Below, one piece after another: positions 1 to 12,344 of a stretch of DNA of 64,000 nucleotides (position 1 is the first letter of the stretch; every line of letters starts with the position of its first letter). Below the pieces are notes generated by a model. It did no database searches, was not told where the DNA came from, and saw only the letters and a program-made list of their open reading frames with translations. The position numbers and the translations under genes were made by a program. The DNA is taken from NCBI RefSeq assembly GCF_018812025.1, contig NC_063049.1:35283447-35347446 (forward strand), written 5' to 3'. Origin of the DNA: Megalobrama amblycephala. Its lineage: Eukaryota; Chordata; Actinopteri; Cypriniformes; Xenocyprididae.

Positions 1-790
1 TCACGGCTGAAGGGCGTTGTTTGCTTCGCTTCACGTCGTGCCATGCAACCCCTTCAGGCGTGACTTATTCATGATACAGCACTAGCCTTGAGTACCTTAT
101 TGCTTTTATAAAACGGTTACCACACAATACAAATATTAAAGCCAAAAATATGTATCAATGCAACTTTCATTAAAATATTTCACCAAAAATATTTCCTTCC
201 GCCCGAAAAAATAGTCCCTGGCCGTGAACAGCAACAGAAGTTACATTATTACGCCATTAGATGGCGGCAAAGACTGTCTTTATGAGTGTGTCAGTCAGTA
301 GCTAAGACTTTTGCTGAAAAGACTGAAATGAAAGCTCAAGCGTAAGTTCTGCCAGGAATATGCTAATGTTACGTCACTTATTAGTTTAGATCTAAATAAT
401 CATTATCTAACACTTGGAGTATAAAAGATCGGTACTTACACATGTCTGAGTTCGGAGATGCTGACGCCAACCTCCACCTCCATCCTCCCCACCACCGCAG
501 GATGGTCCCTGTCCATACCTCCCGGGGGGTCGGCTACGCCCCTGCCTTTATCTCCAGGCAGGAAATGCAGAGCCCACAACCCCTGACCTGAAGTAAAATG
601 CTAAATCTGAATGGAGGTAATAAACTCACTCACTTGATCTCTTTCTGACAATACTCTTCTACATAATACAGTAAGATTCAATGTACAATATCAACTGAGA
701 ACATATTTTTTACGTTGCAAAGAGTGGTGGATAAGGGTGTTATAGCCGTGTTTTATTGTGAATCAAGGACAGCAACCAACCGTTTTATAA
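1..790 (-). mobile_element. Hairpin-ended repeat, copy 1 (possible non-autonomous Helitron2-like), cut by window edge
   Basis: Bases 1-104 are part of a long hairpin, including the inner pair TCACGGCTGAAGGG / CCCCTTCAGGCGTGA. TTATAAAACGGTTACC follows at about 109-124. The inverted partner AACCGTTTTATAA lies near 778-790. Bases 105-320 and 588-790 match the copies at 40966-42479 and 46828-47579. The stretch 320-587 is unlike the other copies. The asymmetric position of the short inverted repeat relative to the hairpin resembles Helitron2-type ends; this family assignment is inference. The element starts before the window. Confidence 0.6.
440..587 (-). other. GC-rich exon-like block inside repeat copy 1
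   Basis: This 148-bp block is much richer in G and C than its surroundings and is absent from the two related repeat copies. On the minus strand it is preceded by a pyrimidine-rich tract ending in CAG (complement of 588-590) and followed by GTAAGT (complement of 434-439), as expected for splice acceptor and donor sites. One minus-strand frame is open across the whole block (about 48 codons). On the plus strand a 49-codon ATG frame begins with MSEFGDAD at 442. I recognise no protein family. It could be a captured exon or a chance GC-rich insert. Confidence 0.35.
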
Positions 791-836
791 AAACAAATAT
801 AGACCCTTTTCACAGACTGTGAAGACGCGTTTTAAC

Positions 837-2244
837 TAGGGCTGTGCTCAGAATATCGATACAACGATACATCGTCATGAACTCCTGACGATGCGCGTAT
901 CGATACAGCAGCTGCCGTATCGAGTCTGTCTTGCATTTAAATCTAGCCAATCACGTGATGTCAATTGACGCTAGCAAGCAATGCAAGCAGACATTCACGT
1001 TTCTGTGAGCTTTCATTCGTAAATAATCAGCTGTTTTATCGCGAATGTGAACAGGAAATGCGCTCTCGAACGGAGAAACACGCGATCTCCAAGTCATCGA
1101 TCAAAGCGTGCTAACGTTTTAGGACAGGTCGATGGTATATAAATCATGCCCGAACGTTAGCGTTTGTCAATCAAGCCAAACCGTCCATTTAGAAACCGAG
1201 AAATTTGGAGGCCGATCTCTCAGGTTGACGCGCGAGCTGGCTTGACTTAAGTTTTCGTGAGGATATAGTTTATGGACTGTTTTGATTTCGGTAATTACAT
1301 CTAGAAAGGTAAAAGCAGTGATGACATATATAATAGAGATATCTGAAAGTGAAACGAAAGTGATATTGGCCTCGTCCAGTGGGGAGGACGCACGAGAGGA
1401 GACCTGCGCATTTAATTGGTATGTGTATACTGTAATACTGCATTTACAATGCTTATAAGTGGCGTGCACTTTGATCGTGAAAGTGAAAGTGCCCTTTGCG
1501 GTCACATCGCATCATTTAAATCTTGTTAACATTAGTTAATGCACTGTAAACCAACATGAACAAACAATCAACAACTGTATTTTTTAATAACTAACATTAA
1601 CAAAGATGAACTAATACAGTATGTATTGCTCATGGTTAGTTCATGTTAATACATTATCTGATGTTTAATAAATGAACCTTATTGTTAAGTGTGTATTGTA
1701 AACTCATGTAGCCCATATTTTGTAGACCACGTTAATAAAAAAAATGTTGTTCTAGAACATATTTTGAGTTGATATCCAAAAAAAATCATTTTTACAGATG
1801 GAAAAAAAAAACAGGCAGTATAGACATTATTATAATATTATAGCCAATATAATTAACCAACTTAGTTTTCTAACAGTCAACTTACTGTTGCAAGTGAAAT
1901 TAGTCATTGAGCTTTGTTGATATGCTTCAGTGTCACTATAATTGTCAATTCAGTTACTGAGGGAGTGACTTTAAAAGCAAGCTTTTAAAAGAAGCTTTTT
2001 TGTGACAATTTTTTTATATTTAATTTAAATCATTGTTTTTTTTTAATGACAAAAACAAAATAGTTTTTCAGTTATCACGACTGTTATAACACTGGTTATT
2101 CAATAAACACATATTACTGTTACTAAACTCTGCTCAAAATAAATTTAAATTCTAAATTGAACCATATCGTGATACGTATCGTATCGTGGCTTTAGTATCG
2201 TGATGCGTATCGTATCGTGACATTGTTGGTGATACACAGCCCTA
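837..2244. mobile_element. Non-autonomous hAT-like element with 8-bp target duplication
   Basis: The element starts TAGGGCTGTG and ends CACAGCCCTA. It is flanked by perfect 8-bp repeats GTTTTAAC at 829-836 and 2245-2252. The eight-base duplication and TAGGG termini fit the hAT superfamily. Subterminal clusters of GTATCGTA-like words occur at both ends (about 856-925 and 2165-2225) and may be transposase binding sites. No transposase frame is present. Confidence 0.8.
1524..1696. repeat. Small inverted-repeat element nested in the hAT-like element
   Basis: The stretch begins with GTTAACATTAGTTAATGCA-like sequence. It contains AACTAACATTAACAAAGATG and GTTAGTTCATGTTAAT in inverted relation and is AT rich. 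It resembles a common fish short inverted-repeat element, but the ends are worn. Confidence 0.45.
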
Positions 2245-2640
2245 GTTTTAACGGTCATCAATATCGTAAATCCTGCAAAGTTTTTTGTATTTTCATTTTT
2301 TTTTTTTTTAAGTATTATAACAATACACTTAGTATTATATTACCTTTGCATCAAATTACAAAAAAAAAAGTTAACTGCTGTGAGGGTGTTCCTAATACAG
2401 CGGCTGGGAGTGATAGTAAAAATGACATTTTTCTCTTCTGACTGCTGTTATCAATCGCTCTCTATTTTTTTCCTCTTTTTGAAAGTTATGAAAACACTAT
2501 TGTGGAGTTTTTCTTTTGATATTTGAGCAAATGAAAACATAAAAAATATATTTAATGAATTCTCTCATTCATCGCTATAGAATTTTACCCAACTATGACG
2601 ATTTCCGTTTCTGAGAAACCCGGAAATGTGAAAAGGGTCT

Positions 2641-3437
2641 ATTATATCTGTGTAGGCTGACTAGGCTCTGCTACGTTCTCTGCAAAAAGGACTTAAAATA
2701 TGAACATTACATTTCAAGTAAATAACTGTTTGTCCACAGTTTTATAAGCAAGTTCTTTTTTTTTTTTCTTTTTGCATTACTTGTAGAATTTTATACCAAA
2801 ATTGAATGCCCAGCAACATAAAATTTTAATGTTTGAGTCCAAATTATTGCTGAGGAAAAATGTATTGAGATAAAATCTTATGTATTTGAGACAATCAATG
2901 AAAATCTGCAATAATTTTTTTATATTTCCATATTGTTTAATTTTTCCTACAGTTCATGGATGCAGTCAGATTTTGAACTTTTTTAGTCTTGTAAATTTAG
3001 AGGGGAAAAAAAGTTATTTTTAAATAATCAAAGACTTTATATTTTACCTTCATTCACTGCCTTTATACATCCTACATGTAAAGTGCTAGTGCCATCCACA
3101 CAGAACCAAACTCATTCATTCAGGACCACATTTTAAACATAAAATATACAAATACATACCTGAAGCAATTTAGATAGTGTTGGCAGTATGGTTATGTTGT
3201 AGACAAAACTCCCTGCCCATGGCTGGACAGAGTGGAATGAGCCAATTTTGAACCCCCAAAACAAAAACAAAAACCATACTCATCTGATGCTGAACAACAT
3301 TTTCTGTATGCATCACTATACAGCCAGCTGGAAAATGCTAAGAGCTCAATGCATTACAAACTCACGACTAGAGACACCTGATGGAAACATATCCAACTGG
3401 GGGAAGCATGCACCCTGCAGGCAGCATATTTTAAGCA
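2641..3437. other. No gene seen
   Basis: AT-rich sequence with homopolymer runs (T at 2758-2769). Frames are short and lack recognisable domains. No repeat ends were found. Confidence 0.5.
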
Positions 3438-3712
3438 TTAAAGAAATAGTTCACCCAAAAATGCAAATTCTGTCATTATTTACCTCATGCTGTTCCAACC
3501 CATGCAATATTATTGTAATTTTCAAAACATAAAAGAAATCTTAGAGTCTCTGCAGCTTTTCTATACAATTAAAGTGGATGGTTATTTTAAATGCCAAGCT
3601 CAGGACATTCTGCTCAAGATCTCTTTTTGTTTTCTTGAAAGAAATAAAATAATACCATGTTGTAGTGACACAAGATAATTTATTTTATTTTTCAAGTGAA
3701 TTATTGCTTTAA
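3438..3712. repeat. Degraded inverted-repeat element (TTAAAG...GTTCACCC type)
   Basis: Starts TTAAAGAAATAGTTCACCC and ends with a worn inverse, TTCAAGTGAATTATTGCTTTAA-like. The words TTCTGTCATTATTTAC and GCTGTTCCAACCCAT are shared with the repeats at 20872, 35991 and 41356. It has no coding content. Confidence 0.55.
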
Positions 3713-3968
3713 GCAACAAACAGGTTGCTGTTAAATCAGAATGCTTTAAAATGCACACAAAGACCAGTTAAATAACCAGCCTTAGTATCTCACTTTTATT
3801 ATCCCTTAAAAATTGGAATTGGAAATTGGAACAAAGGGGTCTCACAATGTGCAGAAAAGTGCAATATGCCACCAGACAATAGACCATTTTAATGGTGTAT
3901 TCAATAGTCTACACCTAGAACCAGAAAACACTTACAGAAATACACAAACAAATAAAAACAATACTTAA

Positions 3969-4984
3969 AGGTGCACTATGTAATATCTTCTGTCCGTTAG
4001 AGGTCGCTAGATGCCCATCCAAAACAAAGGCGTAGCTTGATGATGCCAAGTTTGAGTGCCGAATCTTGGGACATGTGGTCTTCACCTCAACGGCTGGTGG
4101 AAAATAATCTTGATAGGACTCAGGAAGAAATCATGTTCATGGATGTGATTATTAACATTACTGTAGTATGAAGCAGAGCAGGACCGAGTGTTGTGGGAGC
4201 TGAACGAGGCCGCTGGAGCGATCGCGCAACACACTCCGTGAGCAGCGGGACTTTTATTATGCCACAGTCGCCGGCGCCGCTTCTGCTTTTCCGGTCATGA
4301 GTATGAGGTAACGCAGCTCTGTTTATCATATTAGATACATTTGAGTGTGTTGAAAATGTAATAACGTTACTCTGTGCGTTCACTCGGCGGCTGCTGTGAG
4401 ACACTGTTGCACACTGCAGTAAGCTGATCGATTTTAGAATATCATATTAATAAATGCTGGATGGCTTGTGTTGATAAATGGCATGCAATTAATTTTAATA
4501 TGTATTGTATGATGGAGAAAATTCTGTATTACTAAAAATAAAGCTGCATCTGATTATGCTATGTTAGCTATTTAACAAAATAGTGTTTTTCTCTGAGGCA
4601 TGGTAAAGCATGGTACTCGCAGAAAAACAAGAAAATTAGATTTAAACAATAAGACTAAACGTGTTGAGCTATATAACAATAATTCGATTTCTGTCTATAA
4701 ATGTAACCAAACAGTTGTTCCCTTGTCTATTAAGACTTAAATATTAAAGCGTCTTTGGTGTTTTCTACAAAATAAAACTGGAAACCGAGGGTAATGCGGG
4801 TATGACACAATTGAGAGGCGACTCCTCACACGTCCCGGCGCCTTGGTTAAAATTGCAATTTTCTCACAATTTACAAATAGTTGCAAACATTTGGGATGTT
4901 GTAAGTACTCAAGTGAACAAAATATATAACACTGGCCTAGTGGTTTTTGGATATTTTACTGCAAAATTCTTACATATTGCACCT
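3969..4984 (+). mobile_element. TTAA-flanked non-autonomous element, family K1, copy 1
   Basis: AGGTGCACTATGTAATAT at the left end faces TTACATATTGCACCT at the right end. TTAA lies directly outside both ends (3965-3968 and 4985-4988). TTAA duplications are typical of Kolobok and piggyBac transposons, and an AG start favours Kolobok. The 1016-bp interior has no transposase. A second, interrupted copy in reverse orientation is at 7669-9501, which supports the boundaries. Confidence 0.75.
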
Positions 4985-5079
4985 TTAACTGCTTCTTGCT
5001 TCTATAACAAATCACATATACTGTAACACATCTAAACAACAGAGAAAACATATACAGCTTAGGCCAGTGCTGGCTTCTC

Positions 5080-5610
5080 TCTTTCTTGGCTTTCCCTGAA
5101 TGAAATGCCAACAGGCAGTGTTGGGAATAACACATTACAACTACAAGTAGCTTGAGTTACGTAATTGGATTACTTTGTTCAATTAAAAATGGAACTGGCA
5201 CTGCATTTATTCCATAAGTTGAATAGAGATACAGCATAAGCTTTTTGAAGAGTCCGGAAAGCCAGTCTGGCGGAAGCACTTGCGAGACAATCATTTCCGT
5301 TTATAAAGCATCTACATTTTTTTTTTTTTTAGAAAATGACCGATTGTTTCGCTAGATAAGACCCTTATTCCTTGTCTGGTAACATTTAAAGCCCTTTGAA
5401 GCTGCACTGAAACTGTAATTTTGACCTTCAACCATTTGGAGACCATTGAAGTCCATTATAAGGAGAATAATTCTGGAATGTTTTCATCAAAAACCTTAAT
5501 TTCTTTTTGACTGAAGAAAGAAGGACATTGACATCTTGAATGACATGGGGGTGAGTAAATTATCAGAAAATTTTTATTTGAAAGTGGACTAATCCTTTAA
5601 TCTTCTAACT
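5080..5610. repeat. Degraded dispersed repeats
   Basis: CAGTGTTGGGAATAAC near 5117 is a phrase common in fish dispersed repeats. Around 5400-5605 is one arm of an inverted-repeat element ending in ATGGGGGTGAGTAAATTATC, related to the GTGAGTAAT-bearing elements elsewhere in the window. Boundaries are uncertain. Confidence 0.35.
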
Positions 5611-7664
5611 CATGACTGCTTTGTCGGACAAAATGGCGGATTCGGTGTTATGACTGGTTAGATTGCTTGTCAATCAAACTCCCGGCGAAGGGTCAGTTCC
5701 AAATATAGCGGGATCCTCTGTCTATCACACTGTTTTGATTGACATCATCATGTGTTGTTGTTGACTATTATAACTCATGTGACATGCCAGAACTACTTTT
5801 TTTGTGCTTAAAAACATTCAAAAAATATTATGATAAATATAATTAATTAATTAATTAATTATGATTAATCGCGAATTCTATGGCGCTTTTGGATGTGTCG
5901 CTCAGCGTTGATTTCTCGCATGTCATGTGACATGATCGCCAAGTATTTAAAAACACTGTTATATTTTGATTATTAGTATAGATGTGAATAATCGCTAAAT
6001 TTTCATTTGTGGTCGAACTAATTTGTCATTGGAGAATATTTTTATCTACCTTTTTTTATTAACCATCAACATAATAATATATGTATATACAGTACATAAG
6101 TAGCTATGTGTAGGTATATTTAACCAAAAATAATATAAACCAAAAATATAGTATTATTATTGATAGGCAAACTGTTCCTATTAGAGCAAACTAATTTAAT
6201 GTAATCATAATCTATGACATATTATCTGTGCTGCCAATTTGCTGGCACCACAGTCATGTTTTGCTTTGCTCTATGGGAACAGACCATGGAAATGACAAGC
6301 TCCTCTTTGTGAGTGTGTGTTCTCGTGTTCAGAGAGCCTGTGTATGTCAGCAGCAGGAGGCTGATCCTGGACTCAGTCCAGAACTGTCCTACACTGCCAG
6401 CCTGGACACCACTTGTGAAAAAGATCCCTCTTCTCTCACAGTGCACAGCAGGGACTCTCAGCCAGGAGTGTGATGGAAGGCAGGCATTTTCTGGATTTGA
6501 GAAAGAGAGAAGGAGAAAAGACACCAAAAGAAATGGATAAAGAAAGATAAGAAGTGAGATGCAGAAGATTTGTAACTTTTGTTCACTCTTGCCGCAGTCT
6601 TTTATAGTGCATATGTGGAGTTTCATTAAGGAGCAGAGGTGAAAATGTGCAGTCTCTAAATGTATGCTCATAAGCCAAGCAGTATTAGAGACAGATGATA
6701 TGAGAGTCAGTCAATGGAAAAAGTTATTAATTTGACAAAATGAGTGGGATGGATAAGTCAGTCTGGACTCTTATTAGAAATTGTGAATACATGTATTACT
6801 AGAACACACTGGAACTTTTTGATGCTATAGAAAAATGTCTATAATGTGTCTCTTCGTCATTGCTCACGACCATAATCAGAGGCATCTCATTAGTATTTGT
6901 AGGTTTTTGAATGTACAGTATACAAATTTGTTTGGATAGACATAAAACATACTATCAATGTCTAAAAAATACTATAGTGTGCTATAAAACAGCTATAAAA
7001 ACTAACTAATGAGAGCTGTTTGTCAAAGAGAGGGGAAGTATATCTCACTCTTTTTTTCTGCCCTTCTCTCATTTGACTCTATTACTCTTTTACTCTACTT
7101 CCCTTAATGTCAAATTACTCTCACAGATTGGCGGTGACTCAGTTAAGGATTAAGGTGCTGTCTGTCTGTCATTCGGCCGGTGGTGGAAGGCACTGGAGAA
7201 CCCCAGGGATCTGGTGCCGTGTCACTGTGTGTGGTATCAGCATAGACAAGGACAAGAGTAATCAATACGATTCGCCACTTCAAATGAGACTCACTCAGCC
7301 ATTGTTCAACACCAAGCAGGCCAAAAAGAGGCTGATGTTTTGTCCAACTTTTTCTGTCATTCTAGAATAAAAATAGCCCTGTTTCGATGTACCACAGAAA
7401 ATCTGCCAAAAGTGTGCATCAAAGGCAATTATACCTGTACAGGCCTCATCCACTGCAGCATACTGCACATTTCTGTGTTTGAAAGCATGGGCAGCTATTT
7501 AAGTTTTAGCAACAAAAATACATAATGAAGAAAGCAAAGACTCCTCAAAGATAAGAACTTTTAAAGCATTTAGGAAATGTAATGGTTAATCCAGGTATTC
7601 TATCCATACATAATTTGTGTTATTTTTACAGAAAAGTACTGTGAAAATGCTGGAATAAAACCTG
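5611..7664. other. No gene seen
   Basis: Mostly unique-looking sequence with an AATT/TTAA run at about 5840-5868. The minus-strand open stretch at 6222-6671 (149 codons) has a leucine-rich segment but no recognisable family and no splice or homology support, so it is not called. Confidence 0.45.
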
Positions 7665-7668
7665 TTAA

Positions 7669-9501
7669 AGGCACAATATTTAAGACTTTTGGATTAAAAT
7701 ATCCAAAAACCACTACAATGTTATATATTTTGTTGACTTGGGTACTTACATTATCCCAGATGTTTCCAAGAATGTTTAAAGGTGCCCTCGAATGAAAAAT
7801 TGAATTTATCTTGGCATAGTTAAATAACAAGAGTTCAGTACATGGAAATGACATACAGTGAGTCTCAAACTCCATTGTTTCCTCCTTTTTATATAAATAT
7901 ATTTGTTTAAAAGACCTTCGAAGAACAGGCGAATCTCAACATAACACCGACTGTTACGTAACAGTCGGGGTGTACGCCCCCAATATTTGCATATGCCAGC
8001 TCACGTTTCCAACATTATAAAAGGCATTAGACAAGGGCAGCCAGTATTAACGTCTGGATCTGCACAACCAAATCATCAGACTAGGTAAGCAAGCAAGAAC
8101 AATAGCGAAAAATGGCAGATGGAGCAATAATAACTGACATGATCCATGATAACATGATATTTTTAGTGATATTTGTAAACTCTTTCTAAATGTTTCGTTA
8201 GCATGTTGCTAATGTACTGTTAAATGTGGTTAAAGTTACCATCGGTTATTACTGTATTCACGGAGACAAGAGAGCCATCGCTATTTTCATTTTTAAACAC
8301 TTGCAGTCTGCATGCATAAACACAATTTCATTCTTTATAAATCTCTCCAACAGAGTAGCATTAGCCGTTAGCCACGGAGCACTATCAAACTCATTCAAAA
8401 TCAGAAGTAAACAATATAACAGTATACAATACTCACATAATCCGCCGCATGCATGCCGCATGCATGACGAACACTTTGTAAAGATCCATTTTGAGGGTTA
8501 TATTAGCTGTGTAAACTTTGTTAAGGCACTGTTCAAGGCAAGCGCGAGCTCTGTGGGCGTGGACCACGGGATTTAAAGGGGCCGCAGCATAAAATTGGCG
8601 CGTTTATAATGATGCCCCAAAATAGGCAGTTAAAAAAATTAATAAAAAAAAATCTATGGGGTATTTTGATCTGAAACTTCACAGACACATTCAGGGGACA
8701 ACCTTAGACTTATATCTTACATCTTTTAAAAACATAATCTAGGGCACCTTTAAATCCAGAGAAATAAGCAAAAAAGCACACGGAGCGTGTCTGTGCGTCG
8801 CCTATCAATGACATCCTAACCGCGTTACCCTTGCTTTCTGGTTTTATTTTGTAGAAACCATGGAAACCCCAAAGACGCTTTAATATATTGTATTTGATTA
8901 AACAGCTGAGCAACTGTTTGGATGGATACATTCATCGACAGAAAACTAACCATGTTATATAGCTCAACACAGTAAGTCTTCTTGTTTAAATCTCGTTTTC
9001 TCGATTTACCACAAGTACCATGTTTTACCATGCCTAATATCTATCTAGCTTACTGCAGTGTGCATTAAAATGTCTCATAGTAACCACAGAGTGAATGCAC
9101 AGAATAGCATTATAACAACTTTCAACACAAATGTATCTAATATGATAAAACAGAGCTTCATTACTCCACATACGTATGACCAGAAGAAGTGGCATAATAA
9201 AAGCTCCACTGCTCTCGAGCCGTGTGTCGCACTCGTCTCTCATTAGCAATCGCTCCAGCGGCCTTATTTCGCTCCAACAGCTTTAAGCCATACCCTGCTT
9301 CATACTACAGTAATGTTAATACATCTTTAATACATTAGCTCATCCATGAATATGATTTCTGTCTGAGTCCCATCAGATTATTTTCCCTCAGATGTAGACG
9401 TGAAGACAACACCTCCCATAATTCAACGAAATCAAGGTGTTTTCAAGCTACGACTTTGTTTTGAATAAGCGACCTCTGGTCAAAAATTACATATTGTACC
9501 T
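7669..9501 (-). mobile_element. K1 element copy 2, interrupted by a K2 element
   Basis: The ends are AGGCACAATATTTAAG and AAAATTACATATTGTACCT, with TTAA outside at 7665-7668 and 9502-9505. Both halves match 3969-4984 in reverse orientation, for example the paired phrases around GTGAACAAAATATATAACA and GTTATATATTTTGTTGAC. Net length without the insert is about 849 bp, so the copy also has deletions compared with copy 1. Confidence 0.75.
7780..8759 (-). mobile_element. TTAA-flanked element, family K2, copy A (nested in K1)
   Basis: Starts AGGTGCCCTCGAATG and ends ATCTAGGGCACCT, with TTAA at 7776-7779 and 8760-8763. It is the reverse-orientation equivalent of 12345-13349 and 14708-15681. It carries a palindrome with core GACTGTTACGTAACAGTC at 7947-7968 and a GCATGCATGC-type double palindrome near 8446-8466. 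A minus-strand frame of 67 codons is shared with the sister copies but has no known domain. Confidence 0.8.
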
Positions 9502-9503
9502 TT

Positions 9504-10827
9504 AATAGGTTGTTTGCAATCACGGTTCTGGTGACGCGCGAAATTCCGGTGGAGGGCAAGCAGTGAAAATTAGAATGGAAGAGATGGGGAAAAGTCCTTT
9601 GTTTGCTGGTTTAGAAAGGTATAAACAGAAAATCACAACATATGTTGGACGCGATCCTTATGCTATGAAGAGGAGCGACTTTTCCGCTGAATTAAAAGAC
9701 TTTCCTGCCATCGAGGAGACAGATATAACTTAGAGGATGTGAAGCTGCATCCTCACGCCGTGTTCAGTTCTAGTATGGGTTTGTTTATATCGCTCTGCCT
9801 TAATTTCTACTAGTGAAGTTAGAGCAGTATTTTATTTTCTGTCGTGATTGTGAAAAATGTCGCCATTGTAGGTCATTTATGCTGAGTCGGGAATTGTAAT
9901 AGGAACTCACGATATCGTTCGTGGAAAAAAAATGGACGGTAATACAATTTTCGCCTTGGTTGAGAAGGTGAGGGAAGACGACTAGCAAATGTAATAATGT
10001 CACTAAATAAACCCATTGCCTTTCACTCAAAATAATCACATACTTTATGTATTTGGTTTTTGTGAAATAATAAACATTATGTTTTAGAGTATGATCACTC
10101 GGCTTGTGAATGATTATAACTTGCACACAGCCACTTCAAAACTGTTCACGAGCTTCTATGGGTTTGATTTTGGTTGTCATTGGTTGAAATAAATACAAAA
10201 ATACAGCGTGTCTGTGTCCTGAACGTGACGATCCGATTCTCCTCCGTGGTCATATGAGAAAGTGAATATTTACAAAAACAACATTTAAATTACACGCTTC
10301 CAACAAATAAATGGATCGACTTCTGTCAGCTTGTTGAACACATTTATTTTATTTGGACATTTTCTACCATAAGATGGCTGAAGCAGCAGCGCGTGACACT
10401 GTTCTCACCAGATCAACATTGTGAACATACTACAAAACTGAAGTGAAAATACCAAATTATAATTAAATAGGATAAAATATCTTCTCCTCCCTGCAAACGA
10501 TAGCATGAAGAATGTGAATATTTAACCAAGTCAAAAAAGTAAGCAAGTATCCATATTCATTTACGTTAAGTATCAGCAGACGCAAAACGCTATAAAAGGC
10601 GACAACTTTTAAAATTAAAAAACGAAATAAGTTATAAAAAACGGTATAAATTATGTAAACGATATAAACACCTTATGGGTTCTCGATTTTATCGATTTGA
10701 GCAACCATAAACGACGCAAAACATGCGAATTTTGAGTTTTTGATAGGATTCCCATATAGAAACATCACTCCCTGCCCTCCAGACTCATTCGCGCTGCTGC
10801 TGTGACGTCATGTGCAAACAACCTATT
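9504..10827 (+). mobile_element. Non-autonomous DNA element with ISL2EU-like remnant
   Basis: AATAGGTTGTTTGCA at 9504-9518 pairs exactly with TGCAAACAACCTATT at 10813-10827. It abuts the TTAA of the K1 element on its left. A short coding remnant near the left end (9575-9733) suggests derivation from an ISL2EU/Harbinger-related autonomous element. The remainder is AT rich and non-coding. No convincing target duplication was seen. Confidence 0.65.
9575..9733 (+). pseudogene. N-terminal fragment resembling an ISL2EU-type transposon protein
   Basis: A 52-codon ATG frame starts MEEMGKSPLFAGLERY and ends KDFPAIEETDIT before TAG. From memory of the family, the motif with acidic residues before DIT resembles the start of proteins with a SWIM zinc finger and YqaJ-like nuclease encoded by ISL2EU transposons in fish. 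The rest of such a protein is absent. The start codon, lack of internal stops and position just inside the left inverted repeat support a truncated gene. Assignment is tentative; it could be an unrelated conserved transposon peptide. Confidence 0.4.
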
Positions 10828-12340
10828 GGTAAGTTACCTTACTATATAGCCTACCATGAAAAAAGGTAAATGGTTTAACATAGCAATATATGCCAAAAAT
10901 ACTGTCAAATTTATGTTTTTTAGAAGAAAAAACTATGGATTACCATATAATTTACGGTGAAAAACAGTTAAAGAATTCCTAGAAGTCTCTGCGGGACATC
11001 ACATATGATTATATTATATTGAAATAGTTTTGTTTATTCTTATTTGTGTCACTAATAATATAAGGGTTTTAATACAAGTGTTCAAGGATCAACATCTTTG
11101 TTGATCCTGGAACAACAGTCCAATCAACCAATCAGATTTGAGGGACAAATTTACAGTTTATGTCAAGTTTAGGTTAGTTCAGGGTTAGGTGCTTCTACAT
11201 CAGTGTATGATTTTCCCACTGATTTTAGGAAGAAGTTATGGGTAGGGCTAGGTGAAGAGGTAGGGATAGGGTTAGTACATTTTCGGACAGGAATGTTGTT
11301 CCAGGAACATGTCTTACTTGGCAAATTCACTGTGACCCATAATAATATGAGTAGTATGGAACTATGTTAATAACCAGAAACATCGACCTCCACTGGACGT
11401 GCATGGACACTGAGCAAAGGGCTGTCATGTTCTCACTCATCCATCACCTTTGCTTGTTAAGCACTATTAATTGGCCACTCATGAACCGTTAGGAATTGTG
11501 TATTAATTAACATCCCATACTCATTACACCATATCAACGGTTACAAGGCAAACAGTGAACAATTAATCAGTGTAGACTCCCTTAGTGAGACACACAGCAA
11601 AGTCTTTTATCACAGTTCATTTTGTGAGCAGTGTGGTCGCTATCATAAACCTGGAAAAACAAATGATTTAAAAAATATGGGATGAATTTTGAGAACGTAA
11701 TCATTGATGGTAATTGGATGCATAGTATTCTTGCAATGCTCAGCTGGTACCAGTTCCAAATACCTGGAATTGAGACATGTACGGTAATCTCGTTGCATTA
11801 ATCGATACAAATTGCATGAATTAGATCTGTAATAGATTAGCTGTCATGATGATTTATTGAAAGTGATGAACTCTGCATGTGGTTCTTTGATAACAGCAGC
11901 ATCTCTTCTTAGATTGAGCCGTTTGATCCTGTGGTTTCAGTTGTTCTTAGTACACATGTCTGTATCATGTCTCTAGTCTTTTTTGAGATTTTGGGACAGA
12001 GTGTGAATGGGTTAGTCTATTGGATCTGACATGAGAGGCAGGCTACTGCCACTGAGACAAATGATGCTCTTAGAAACTCAAGCTTCTCACACTGGGCAGT
12101 GATGTGCAAAGAGATTTGAGAAATGGGTTTTACAGAAGTAAAACAAAACAAACAAACAAAAAAATCTTTTTTAATCATTATTTTTGTCTTGCTATCTGGT
12201 AAAAAAAAAAAAAAAAATCTTCCCCTTACATCCTTAAACAAAAATAAATTTCCTTGAGAAGCAAAATGTGTTTGTGCTTCAAGTCTTGAAATTTTAAGCA
12301 GTTTTGCTTCTCAAGGAAATGTATCTTGTTTTATGTATGT
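10828..12340. other. No gene seen
   Basis: Contains a short inverted repeat GGATCAACATC/TTTGTTGATCC at about 11087-11107 and a GGGTTAG-rich stretch (11170-11275). An A-run lies at 12200-12217. No coding evidence was found. Confidence 0.5.
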
Positions 12341-12344
12341 TTAA

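Larger units (their letters stand above)
801..2640. mobile_element. Outer inverted-repeat element interrupted by a hAT-like element
   Basis: AGACCCTTTTCACA at 801-814 pairs with TGTGAAAAGGGTCT at 2627-2640. After removal of the inner element and one copy of its target duplication, the host element is about 424 bp, a typical size for a non-autonomous DNA transposon. No coding sequence is seen in its own arms. Its superfamily and target duplication are not resolved. Confidence 0.65.

Noticed and set aside
6222..6671. 149-codon minus-strand open stretch
   Set aside because: It has a hydrophobic run and no recognisable domain. No splice context or homology is apparent, and a stretch of this length can occur by chance in 64 kb.
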